Translations under genes and position numbers: made by a program
Notes under the pieces: model-generated
What the model saw: only the letters and a program-made list of their open reading frames with translations
Database searches by the model: none
Told to the model about the DNA's origin: nothing
Assembly (NCBI GenBank): GCA_043747595.1
Contig: JAYTOX010000053.1
Location: 1 to 5,725 of the forward strand
Length of the DNA stretch: 5,725 nt
Reading direction: 5' to 3'
DNA from: JADKIH01 sp043747595
Lineage (GTDB): Bacteria; Bacteroidota; Bacteroidia; AKYH767-A; 2013-40CM-41-45
In this document: positions 1-5,725 of the stretch, piece by piece
How the letters are laid out: each line of letters begins with the position of its first letter
How positions within the stretch are numbered: the first letter of the stretch is position 1

Positions 1-135
1 GATTCACGATTCACGATTCACGATTCACGATTCACGATTCACGATTCACGATTCACGATTCACGATTCACGATTCATGATTCACGATTCACGATTCACGA
101 TTCACGATTCATGATTCACGATTCACGATTCACGA
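1..135. repeat. Tandem array of a 7-bp unit (GATTCAC / GTGAATC), 19 copies, truncated by window edge
   Basis: Nineteen uninterrupted head-to-tail heptamers fill 1-133, followed by two more matching bases. Seventeen units are GATTCAC. Units 11 (71-77) and 16 (106-112) are GATTCAT, the same C-to-T change at the last base. There are no spacers, insertions or deletions. The array starts before the window, so its full length is unknown. It lies at the 3' end of the minus-strand glycosyltransferase gene, whose TGA stop (130-132) is inside the last unit. Because 7 is not a multiple of 3, the minus strand meets a TGA every 21 bp in each frame, so the array cannot be coding on that strand. The pure plus-strand unit has no stops, but nothing suggests it is translated. 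It is a simple-sequence repeat that could change length by replication slippage; its function is unknown. Confidence 0.97.
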
Positions 136-1056
136 AATATTCGTTTCGCTAATGAGGTAAAGCGGACGGTTTCTAACATTCGTACTTAAGCGACTAATGT
201 ATTCGCCAATAATTCCGATACTGATAAGTTGAACGCCGCCTATAAATAAAATTGCAAGCATTAAAGATGTCCAACCGGGAACATAATCTTTTGTGATTAA
301 TCGCGAGTAAAGGGCGTAGAGGCTTAATAAAAAAGTAATTCCGGAAACAAAAAAACCAGCGATCGTTGCAAACTTCAATGGGAAATTTGAGAAAGATGTA
401 ATACCATCTAAGGCAAAACGAATCATTTTTTTATAAGTGTATCCAGTTTCTCCTGCAAATCTCGGATCACGATCGTATTCAACAAATGTTTGTCGAAATC
501 CTATCCATGATATTTGTCCGCGAAGAAATTTTTGTTGCTCCGGCATTTCTCTCAATGCTAAAACAACCTTTCTATCGATGATTCTGAAGTCGCCTGTATC
601 GACCGGAATATTTATTGAAGTAATTCGTTTTAAGGTCTGATAAAAAATTCGGGCGGTAAACTTTTTCATAAAATTTTCGCCTTTACGTGCACGACGTTTT
701 GCATAAACGACCTCGTAACCTTCCTTCCATTTATTGTAAAGGTCAATAATCAATTCAGGCGGATCTTGTAAATCTGCATCTATAATGATTGCTGACTTAC
801 TGTTACATTTATCTATACCTGCAGAGACCGCAATTTGATGTCCAAAGTTTCGAGAAAGGTCGATGTAACGGACAGTAGCATTTTTCTTTGCGAGTTCTTT
901 TATCAATTCCATTGAGCGATCGCGACTACCATCGTTGATAAAGATGTATTCAGCATCTACATTCAGTGAATTGATAACACCACTCAATCTGTCGAGAAGC
1001 AGAGGAATGTTGCCCTCTTCATTATAAATCGGAATTATGATCGAAAGGTCTTTCAA
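130..1056 (-). CDS. Membrane-anchored family 2 glycosyltransferase (GtrB / polyprenyl-phosphate sugar synthase type)
   Basis: The 308-residue protein probably transfers a sugar from a nucleotide sugar to polyprenyl phosphate on the inner face of the inner membrane; the sugar cannot be read from sequence. The N-terminal GT-A domain (about 1-225) opens with SIIIPIYNEEGNI (5-17), followed by NDGSRD (41-46), RNFGH (69-73) and the metal/nucleotide-binding DADLQDPPE (93-101). DTGDFR (153-158) and KFLRG (176-180) match the acceptor-side conserved segments of this family. Two membrane helices follow, about 229-251 and 262-284, then a basic tail with RNRP (295-298), the usual GtrB/DPM1-like layout and length. 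The start is TTG at 1054-1056: an in-frame TAA lies 12 bases upstream (1069-1071), and the first in-frame ATG, Met49, would delete the NDGS motif. No Shine-Dalgarno is visible. The stop codon lies in the heptamer array. The gene is divergent from the DUF2079 gene. Family assignment is strong; substrate is unknown. Confidence 0.93.
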   Translation of the reverse strand: MKDLSIIIPIYNEEGNIPLLLDRLSGVINSLNVDAEYIFINDGSRDRSMELIKELAKKNATVRYIDLSRNFGHQIAVSAGIDKCNSKSAIIIDADLQDPPELIIDLYNKWKEGYEVVYAKRRARKGENFMKKFTARIFYQTLKRITSINIPVDTGDFRIIDRKVVLALREMPEQQKFLRGQISWIGFRQTFVEYDRDPRFAGETGYTYKKMIRFALDGITSFSNFPLKFATIAGFFVSGITFLLSLYALYSRLITKDYVPGWTSLMLAILFIGGVQLISIGIIGEYISRLSTNVRNRPLYLISETNIS

Positions 1057-1259
1057 TGCGTCGAATAATTAGTAAGAAATCTATTGACGAAAAATAGTCA
1101 GATTCATTTTATCAATCAAATGACTTTATTTAGACTATAATCGTTTATATGCGTGAAAAATATTAAATAATTCGGAGATGCCCTAATTACCTACATAATT
1201 AAATTTTCAGTTAAAATCTTCAAGAGAAAAACGACCACAATCACGGAAATTATACGATT

Positions 1260-1273
1260 GATTTTTAAAAATC
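1260..1273. repeat. 14-bp perfect palindrome upstream of the DUF2079 promoter
   Basis: GATTTTTAAAAATC reads the same on both strands and does not extend further (T opposite T at the next flanking positions). Its centre is about 33 bp upstream of the start of the -7 box at 1299, close to where an activator or repressor could sit, and it has the two-fold symmetry of a dimer operator. It is, however, almost pure A/T, where such palindromes arise by chance more easily. The palindrome is certain; a regulatory role is a guess. Confidence 0.3.
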
Positions 1274-1298
1274 TCAGCAACTTATTACTGAATAGTGG

Positions 1299-1306
1299 TA
1301 CATTTG
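1299..1306 (+). promoter_or_regulatory. Candidate Bacteroidota -7 promoter box for the DUF2079 gene
   Basis: TACATTTG matches the Bacteroidota sigma-ABfr -7 consensus TAnnTTTG at every fixed base. Transcription would begin near 1312, giving a leader of about 60 bases before the ATG at 1372. No TTG or TTTG is present about 19-23 bases upstream at the expected -33 position, so only half of the bipartite promoter is seen. An eight-base motif with six fixed positions can occur by chance, but its placement is sensible. Confidence 0.5.
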
Positions 1307-1371
1307 GCTGTTTGAAAACGGAAAAAATGTTCATCATTAATTCGAAGCAATAACCGAGAAGAAAATATAAT

Positions 1372-2823
1372 ATGTCAAGGAAACAGAAGTTAACCCTCTT
1401 TATTATTTTAATAATTTATACCGGAATTTTCGCTTCAGTTTCTATTGTTAATCATTATTTTTTTAGAACACATGCTCACGATCTTGGAATAGAAACAAAC
1501 ACCATTTTCGATTATGCTCATTTAAGAGTAAACGATTGTATGTTAATGCAGCCGCAATTTAATAATGTTCTAAGCGATCATTTTTCATTGCTGCCGATGT
1601 TGTATTCGCCACTCATTTATATTTTTGGTTCTTATACATTATTAATTGTTCAAATATTATTTGTGCTTTTGGGCGGATATGGAATATTCAAATATGTAAG
1701 TTATAAAACAAAAGATAACTGGTTAGGAATTTTGGCCACTGTACATTTCTTTTCGCTATGGGGAATATATTCAGCGCTTGCATTCGACGCACACAATAAT
1801 GTAATGGCGGCGATGATCGTTCCTTGGTTTTTTTACTTTTTTGAAAAAGGACAGCTAAAAAAAGCATTTTTATTCTTTGCTCTCGTTATTTCTGCCAAAG
1901 AAAATATGGCATTGTGGACATTGTTTATTGCTGTAGGATTGTTTTTTGTAAATTATAAAAATAAAGAGCGACGGAATTTTCTGTTGTTGATGGCAGTTAC
2001 CTCTGTTGTTTATTTTGTAACTGTGATGCAATTTATTATGCCGGCTTTAGCGAACGATGGTAGAGCCTACTTACATTTCGAATATCATGCGCTTGGCAAT
2101 AATTTTGGTGAAGTGGTGGTGAATATTATTAAACATCCAATCAAAACATTTTCACTCTTTTTTGAAAACCATAGCGACGAAGCAATTTATGATACGTATA
2201 AATCTGAATTGCATTTTATTATTCTTCTTTCTGGCGGAATTGCATTATTTCTCCGCCCTCAATTTTTAATTATGCTCATTCCTATTTATGCGCAAAAATT
2301 ATTTTCAGACGATAGTATCAAATGGGGATTAGGATACCATTATTCAATTGAATTTGTTCCAATAATTTCTATCGCTCTTTTTACTTTTATCAATGACTTG
2401 AAATTGGTAAAAATAAAATTTGCTACAGCATTCTTGGGAATTACTACCACGATATTTTGTACAATTTATACAGTGAATCATGCACAATCGATTCCTTATC
2501 TGAAGGAAGAGTTGCAGTTTACAAAAGCTATTCACTACAAGCGAAATTTTAACATCAACAATGTTTACGATCTAATGAAACTTATTCCGCCAAATGCAAA
2601 AGTGAGCGCTTCAAATGTGATTGCTCCTCACTTATCACTTCGCGATTTTATCTATCTGTTTCCTGTTGTTCAAAACGCCGAATATATTATTTTACTCGAT
2701 GATGGCGATGCTTATCCACTTTCTGCGGAACAAATGAAAACGGAAATAACAAAACTAATGACAAGCCCGGAATGGAAGCTCGAAAAACAGGAAGGAATTG
2801 TTTACTTGTTTCGAAAGAGGTGA
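1372..2823 (+). CDS. DUF2079 family polytopic membrane protein, putative GT-C-type glycosyltransferase
   Basis: The 483-residue protein matches the DUF2079 pattern: a first membrane helix (about 7-29), then a loop with HDLGIE (36-41), SDHFSLLP (68-75), FDAH (138-141) and SAKEN (174-178), conserved polar positions of the family. FEYHALGNNFGE (236-247) matches the later Y-x-x-LG segment. I count roughly nine or ten hydrophobic segments up to about residue 372, then a C-terminal soluble part of about 100 residues containing IPPNAKVSASNVIAPHLS (405-422). As I recall, DUF2079 is grouped with the GT-C glycosyltransferases, which use polyprenyl-linked sugars at the outer face of the inner membrane; activity has not been assigned here. 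ATG at 1372 begins directly before the first helix. Upstream bases are purine-rich (GAGAAG) but not a clear ribosome site. TGA at 2821 is followed at once by an in-frame TAA. The divergent GT2 gene may supply its donor. Confidence 0.88.
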   Translation: MSRKQKLTLFIILIIYTGIFASVSIVNHYFFRTHAHDLGIETNTIFDYAHLRVNDCMLMQPQFNNVLSDHFSLLPMLYSPLIYIFGSYTLLIVQILFVLLGGYGIFKYVSYKTKDNWLGILATVHFFSLWGIYSALAFDAHNNVMAAMIVPWFFYFFEKGQLKKAFLFFALVISAKENMALWTLFIAVGLFFVNYKNKERRNFLLLMAVTSVVYFVTVMQFIMPALANDGRAYLHFEYHALGNNFGEVVVNIIKHPIKTFSLFFENHSDEAIYDTYKSELHFIILLSGGIALFLRPQFLIMLIPIYAQKLFSDDSIKWGLGYHYSIEFVPIISIALFTFINDLKLVKIKFATAFLGITTTIFCTIYTVNHAQSIPYLKEELQFTKAIHYKRNFNINNVYDLMKLIPPNAKVSASNVIAPHLSLRDFIYLFPVVQNAEYIILLDDGDAYPLSAEQMKTEITKLMTSPEWKLEKQEGIVYLFRKR

Positions 2824-2989
2824 TAAATTAACGATAAGCCTGTTTATTGAAGGTGCGTGCTAAACGAAAATTACGTACTATTTCTATGACAGCTCTTAGC
2901 AGCTTCTGATTCTGAATATACATCATAGATTCATGGCAGATTTATTTAAATTTCGTGAATAAATGTCCTTCATTTTTTTAAAGAATACA

Positions 2990-3006
2990 TACTTTTATTA
3001 CCTTCG
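2990..3006 (+). promoter_or_regulatory. Candidate overlapping -7 promoter boxes for the PBP1A gene
   Basis: Two near-consensus -7 boxes lie 9 bp apart: TACTTTTA (2990-2997) and TACCTTCG (2999-3006), each one mismatch from TAnnTTTG. Start sites would fall near 3003 or 3012, giving a leader of about 20-30 bases before the ATG at 3035. A run of seven T at 2973-2979 sits near where a -33 TTTG would be expected. The 211-bp gap after the DUF2079 gene makes an independent promoter for PBP1A likely, but which box is used cannot be told. Confidence 0.35.
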
Positions 3007-3007
3007 G

Positions 3008-3021
3008 ACCGTACACCGTAC
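3008..3021. repeat. Two tandem copies of ACCGTAC in the PBP1A leader
   Basis: ACCGTAC at 3008-3014 is repeated exactly at 3015-3021, just after the candidate -7 boxes and 13 bases before the PBP1A start codon. The segment is GC-richer than its surroundings. GTAC is self-complementary, so the two copies could form a 4-bp hairpin with a 3-base loop, but this is too weak to call functional. It may be a simple local duplication or a short operator. Confidence 0.4.
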
Positions 3022-3034
3022 CTCGCTATAAGCA

Positions 3035-5239
3035 ATGCCAAAATCTTCCAATTCATTTACTAAATACATCCGCACCTTTTGGATACTTATTTCCTGCGGA
3101 GTCTTGTTTTTAATTTTAATTATCTTTTTGGCAGCCAAAGGATATATCGGTGAGGAGCTACCGAGTTTTGAAGATCTTGAAAACCCTAAAAGCAATCTAG
3201 CATCTGAAGTGGTCTCTACCGACCTTGCTGTTATCGGAAAATATTATATTCAAAACAGAACCAATATACATTACAGTGAACTTTCGCCGAATGTAATTAA
3301 TGCTTTGAAGGCAACGGAGGATATCAGATTTGAAAAACATAGTGGTGTAGACCTTCGCGGATTATTACGTGTTGTTCTGCGTGCGGGAAGTGCCGGAGGT
3401 GGAAGTACGCTTACGCAACAGCTCGCAAAAAATCTATTTCATTCTAAACCTAATTCTAAGCTTCAACGTGTCATTCAGAAAGTTCAGGAATGGGTAATCT
3501 CTGTTGAGTTGGAACGCCGGTATACTAAGGACGAAATTCTGGCGATGTATTTAAATACAGTTGAGTTTAGTAGCAATGCTTTCGGAATTAAATCTGCTAC
3601 GCAAACTTATTTTGCTAAAACCCCCGACAAGCTTTCAATTCCTGAAGCAGCCGTTTTAGTTGGTATGTTGCAGGCTCCTACTAAATTTAACCCGGCTAGA
3701 AATCCGAAAAATTCTTTGGCGAGAAGAAACATTGTACTCTCTCAAATGAATAAGTACAATTTTATTAACGACCATCAATTTGATTCGTTAAAAGCTTTAC
3801 CCATCAAACTTAATTTTCAAGTTGATGATCATAATTTTGGATTAGCTACTTATTTCAGAGAGGAATTACGTGGTGAACTTTTAGTGTGGTGTAAAGAGCA
3901 TGTAAATAATGCAACCGGAAAGCCTTACAATTTGTATACCGACGGTCTAAAAATTTACACAACGATCAATTCGAAAATGCAACGTTATGCAGAAGAAGCC
4001 ATGAAGGAACACATGACAGACTTGCAGAAAAAATTTAATGAGCATTGGAAAACGAAGGAGCCTTGGGAAGGTCATCCTGAAATTATTAAAGATGGAATGA
4101 AACGTACCGATCGTTTCATTTCGATGAAAGCGGATAATGCAACGGAAAAGGAAATTGATGAGGCCTTCAAGAAAAAAGTTCCTATGACAATTTTTACTTG
4201 GAATGGTGAAGTTGACACAGTGCTTTCGCCACTCGACAGTTTAAAGTATTACAAGAAATTTTTACAGAGTGGATTTATGTCTATGGATCCCATCAGCGGA
4301 TATGTGAAAGCGTGGGTTGGTGGTGATGATTATCGCTATTTTAAATACGATCACGTAAAAGCGGGACGAAGACAAGTTGGATCTACATTCAAACCATTTC
4401 TGTATACGTTGGCTATGCAAGAAGGATATTCACCTTGCTATCGAATTCCAAATGTACGCGTCACATTCGATTTACCAACAGGCGAACAATGGTCGCCCGA
4501 AAATGCTGACGGTAAATATGGTGGTATGCTTACTCTCAAACAAGGTTTAGCAGAATCGGTAAATTGTATCTCTGCTTATCTTATGAAACAATTCGGTCCT
4601 CAAGCAATGATCGACATTGCCCGAAGAATGGGAATCACTTCACCAATCGATGCAGTGCCATCGATCTGTTTAGGTACGCCGGATGTTTCTGTTTATGAAA
4701 TGGTAGGTGCATATTCTACATTTGCGAATAAAGGAGTATGGACTCAACCAACATATCTTTTGCGTATTGAAGATAAGAATGGAAATATACTGCAAGATTT
4801 TGTGCCACGAAAAGTGGAAGCTATCAATGAAGAAACGGCTTATTTAATGTTGAGTCTTATGCAAGGTGTAGTGCAATTCGGTACCGGTGCGCGACTACGT
4901 GGCCAGTATAAATTAACAAATCCAATTGCAGGTAAAACAGGAACTACGCAAAATCAAAGTGATGGTTGGTTCATGGGACTTACTCCAGATCTAGTTTCAG
5001 GTTGTTGGGTTGGAGCAGAAGATCGTATCGTTCACTTTCGTTCGCTCGACTTAGGGCAAGGAGCTAGAACAGCACTACCAATTTGGGCGTTGTATATGCA
5101 AAAAGTTTATGCTGATAAAGGAATTAATTTATCGAAAAGGGATTTCACTCCACCGGCAGAAAAATTAAGCGTCGAATTGAATTGCGATAAATACATTCAA
5201 CCTGGATCAACTCATAGTCGAGATACAGATAATTTTTAA
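3035..5239 (+). CDS. mrcA: Bifunctional class A penicillin-binding protein (PBP1A): peptidoglycan glycosyltransferase/transpeptidase
   Basis: The 734-residue inner-membrane enzyme polymerises lipid II into glycan strands and cross-links the stem peptides in the periplasm. A short cytoplasmic tail is followed by one membrane helix (about 14-35). The family 51 glycosyltransferase domain carries EDIRFEKHSG (95-104, catalytic Glu95), GGSTLTQQLAKN (122-133) and ELERRYTKDEILAMYLN (158-174). A linker of about 110 residues (roughly 303-412), rich in charged residues, precedes the transpeptidase domain, which begins near GFMSMDP (413). It has the acyl-serine motif STFK (Ser450-Lys453), SVN (508-510) and KTGT (634-637), all intact. 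The C-terminus ends soon after the domain with no extra module. ATG at 3035 is the start: an in-frame TAA lies just upstream at 3029-3031, and no Shine-Dalgarno is seen. The CoA-transferase gene follows after 10 bp. The symbol is by analogy with E. coli PBP1a. Confidence 0.97.
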   Translation: MPKSSNSFTKYIRTFWILISCGVLFLILIIFLAAKGYIGEELPSFEDLENPKSNLASEVVSTDLAVIGKYYIQNRTNIHYSELSPNVINALKATEDIRFEKHSGVDLRGLLRVVLRAGSAGGGSTLTQQLAKNLFHSKPNSKLQRVIQKVQEWVISVELERRYTKDEILAMYLNTVEFSSNAFGIKSATQTYFAKTPDKLSIPEAAVLVGMLQAPTKFNPARNPKNSLARRNIVLSQMNKYNFINDHQFDSLKALPIKLNFQVDDHNFGLATYFREELRGELLVWCKEHVNNATGKPYNLYTDGLKIYTTINSKMQRYAEEAMKEHMTDLQKKFNEHWKTKEPWEGHPEIIKDGMKRTDRFISMKADNATEKEIDEAFKKKVPMTIFTWNGEVDTVLSPLDSLKYYKKFLQSGFMSMDPISGYVKAWVGGDDYRYFKYDHVKAGRRQVGSTFKPFLYTLAMQEGYSPCYRIPNVRVTFDLPTGEQWSPENADGKYGGMLTLKQGLAESVNCISAYLMKQFGPQAMIDIARRMGITSPIDAVPSICLGTPDVSVYEMVGAYSTFANKGVWTQPTYLLRIEDKNGNILQDFVPRKVEAINEETAYLMLSLMQGVVQFGTGARLRGQYKLTNPIAGKTGTTQNQSDGWFMGLTPDLVSGCWVGAEDRIVHFRSLDLGQGARTALPIWALYMQKVYADKGINLSKRDFTPPAEKLSVELNCDKYIQPGSTHSRDTDNF

Positions 5240-5249
5240 TACTACTACA

Positions 5250-5725
5250 ATGAATAAAGTTGTTACTAACGCTGAAGAAGCAATTCGTGATATGCACGAT
5301 AATATGACGGTAATGGTTGGAGGTTTTGGCTTGTGTGGAATACCGGAGAATGCAATTGCAGCTATGGTACAGAAAGGTGTTAGAGGGTTAACGTGCATCA
5401 GTAATAACGCTGGAGTAGATAATTTTGGATTGGGATTACTTTTACATTCGAAGCAAATAAAAAAAATGATTGCAAGTTATGTTGGTGAGAATGCAGAGTT
5501 CGAACGACAAATGCTATCAGGTGAATTGGAAGTAGAACTTATTCCTCAAGGAACATTAGCTACAAGATGTTTAGCTGCAGGATATGGAATGCCTGCAATA
5601 TTTACTGCAGCGGGAGTAGGAACAGAAGTTGCAGAAGGTAAAGAAATTAGGAATTTCAACGGCAAAGATTACTTGATGGAATATGCTTTTGATGCACAAT
5701 TTGCATTGGTTAAAGCTTGGAAAGG
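5250..5725 (+). CDS. scoA: 3-oxoacid CoA-transferase subunit A (SCOT alpha / ScoA), 3' end cut by window
   Basis: The 158 complete codons cover about two thirds of a subunit normally near 230 residues; the frame is open to the last base. With subunit B the enzyme moves CoA between succinyl-CoA and an acetoacetate-type 3-oxoacid in the cytoplasm, linking ketone bodies to acetyl-CoA metabolism. Residues 17-32, DNMTVMVGGFGLCGIP, fit the family I CoA-transferase signature near the subunit A N-terminus at every position. SNNAGVDNFGLGLLL (51-65), ASYVGENAEFERQ (75-87) and LSGELEVELIPQGTLATR (89-106) are close to the ScoA/SCOT version rather than to AtoD-like enzymes. The catalytic glutamate of this family is in subunit B, so it is not expected here; scoB should follow. 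ATG at 5250 comes 10 bp after the PBP1A stop, with no Shine-Dalgarno and no room for a separate terminator, so cotranscription is likely. Confidence 0.95.
   Translation, partial: MNKVVTNAEEAIRDMHDNMTVMVGGFGLCGIPENAIAAMVQKGVRGLTCISNNAGVDNFGLGLLLHSKQIKKMIASYVGENAEFERQMLSGELEVELIPQGTLATRCLAAGYGMPAIFTAAGVGTEVAEGKEIRNFNGKDYLMEYAFDAQFALVKAWK

Larger units (their letters stand above)
1057..1371. other. Divergent intergenic region, 315 bp, no gene
   Basis: This AT-rich stretch separates the starts of the minus-strand glycosyltransferase and the plus-strand DUF2079 gene, so it should carry promoters for both. I found no open frame with a credible product: the longest ATG frame noticed is an 8-codon frame at 1327-1353. 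It holds a perfect TAnnTTTG box for the plus-strand gene (1299-1306) and a 14-bp palindrome (1260-1273), listed separately. For the minus strand the best match is GTCATTTG (complement of 1117-1124), one mismatch from TAnnTTTG, which would give a leader of roughly 50 bases; this is weak. No RNA gene or riboswitch-like structure was recognised. Confidence 0.8.

Noticed and set aside
1..114. Plus-strand heptapeptide-repeat protein
   Set aside because: Pure GATTCAC repeats have no stops on the plus strand, so frame 1 stays open until TGA at 112-114. That is a consequence of the unit sequence; no start context or gene-like composition supports translation.
1..135. CRISPR array or plasmid iterons
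   Set aside because: The unit is only 7 bp with no spacers, so it is not CRISPR. Iterons are usually about 17-22 bp beside a replication gene, and none is present here.
437..640. Plus-strand frame of 67 codons
   Set aside because: It lies antisense inside the well-supported glycosyltransferase gene and resembles no known protein.
1327..1353. 8-codon ATG frame between the candidate promoter and the DUF2079 gene
   Set aside because: It could be a leader peptide, but frames this short are expected by chance, and no run of regulatory codons or attenuator hairpin accompanies it.
2473..2482. GTGAATCATG inside the DUF2079 gene, a 10-base match to the variant heptamer junction
   Set aside because: It is a single copy that encodes ordinary residues of the protein, and a match of this length to some phase of the array is plausible by chance. 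Single GATTCAT matches at 1101-1107 and 2928-2934 are likewise chance-level.
2344..2535. Minus-strand frame of 63 codons
   Set aside because: It is antisense within the DUF2079 coding region, with cysteine-rich low-information sequence and no recognisable domain.
2852..2879. Possible terminator hairpin after the DUF2079 gene
   Set aside because: GGTGCGT can pair with ACGTACT using G-U wobbles, but the loop is 14 bases and no T-run follows directly.
2940..2964. AT-only inverted repeat ATTTATT/AATAAAT before a T-run
   Set aside because: The stem is A/T only with an 11-base gap, and the T-run begins 8 bases later, so it is too weak for an intrinsic terminator in AT-rich DNA.
2998..3195. Minus-strand frame of 65 codons at the PBP1A start
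   Set aside because: It overlaps the PBP1A leader and membrane anchor in antisense and has no recognisable features.
5207..5398. Minus-strand frame of 63 codons over the PBP1A/scoA junction
   Set aside because: It is antisense to the strongly conserved ScoA N-terminus.

Overview
The window looks like chromosomal DNA from a member of the Bacteroidota, perhaps near Chitinophagales/Sphingobacteriales (inference). It is AT-rich, and no start codon has a convincing Shine-Dalgarno sequence. A perfect copy of the Bacteroidota -7 promoter consensus TAnnTTTG lies upstream of one gene. The proteins (a DUF2079 membrane protein, a long PBP1A with an extended linker between its domains, and a ScoA subunit) read like Bacteroidota versions of their families. 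No phage, plasmid, insertion sequence, tRNA, rRNA or CRISPR was found.

Layout, left to right. (1) Positions 1-133 are 19 head-to-tail copies of a 7-bp unit (GATTCAC on +, GTGAATC on -). The array runs off the left edge. (2) On the minus strand, 130-1056 encodes a complete membrane-anchored family 2 glycosyltransferase of the GtrB/dolichol-phosphate-sugar synthase type; it starts at TTG and takes its stop codon from the first repeat unit. (3) 1057-1371 is a divergent intergenic region with a likely plus-strand promoter and a 14-bp perfect palindrome. (4) 1372-2823 (+) encodes a DUF2079 polytopic membrane protein, probably a GT-C-fold glycosyltransferase. (5) 3035-5239 (+) encodes a bifunctional class A penicillin-binding protein (PBP1A) with all key motifs intact. 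(6) 10 bp later, 5250 onward (+) is the first two thirds of 3-oxoacid CoA-transferase subunit A, cut by the right edge.

How the genes may work together. The first two genes are divergent and both look like envelope glycan enzymes: the GT2 enzyme could load a sugar onto a polyprenyl phosphate, and a GT-C-like protein such as the DUF2079 product could use such a donor on the periplasmic side. This pairing is inferred from family knowledge and adjacency. PBP1A polymerises and cross-links peptidoglycan. The CoA-transferase belongs to ketone body/short-chain acyl-CoA metabolism and is probably cotranscribed with PBP1A, with scoB expected just beyond the window.

The coding content is ordinary housekeeping and envelope biology. 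The one feature not explained by known gene families is the heptamer array at the left edge. I do not see a convincing new multi-gene system here.
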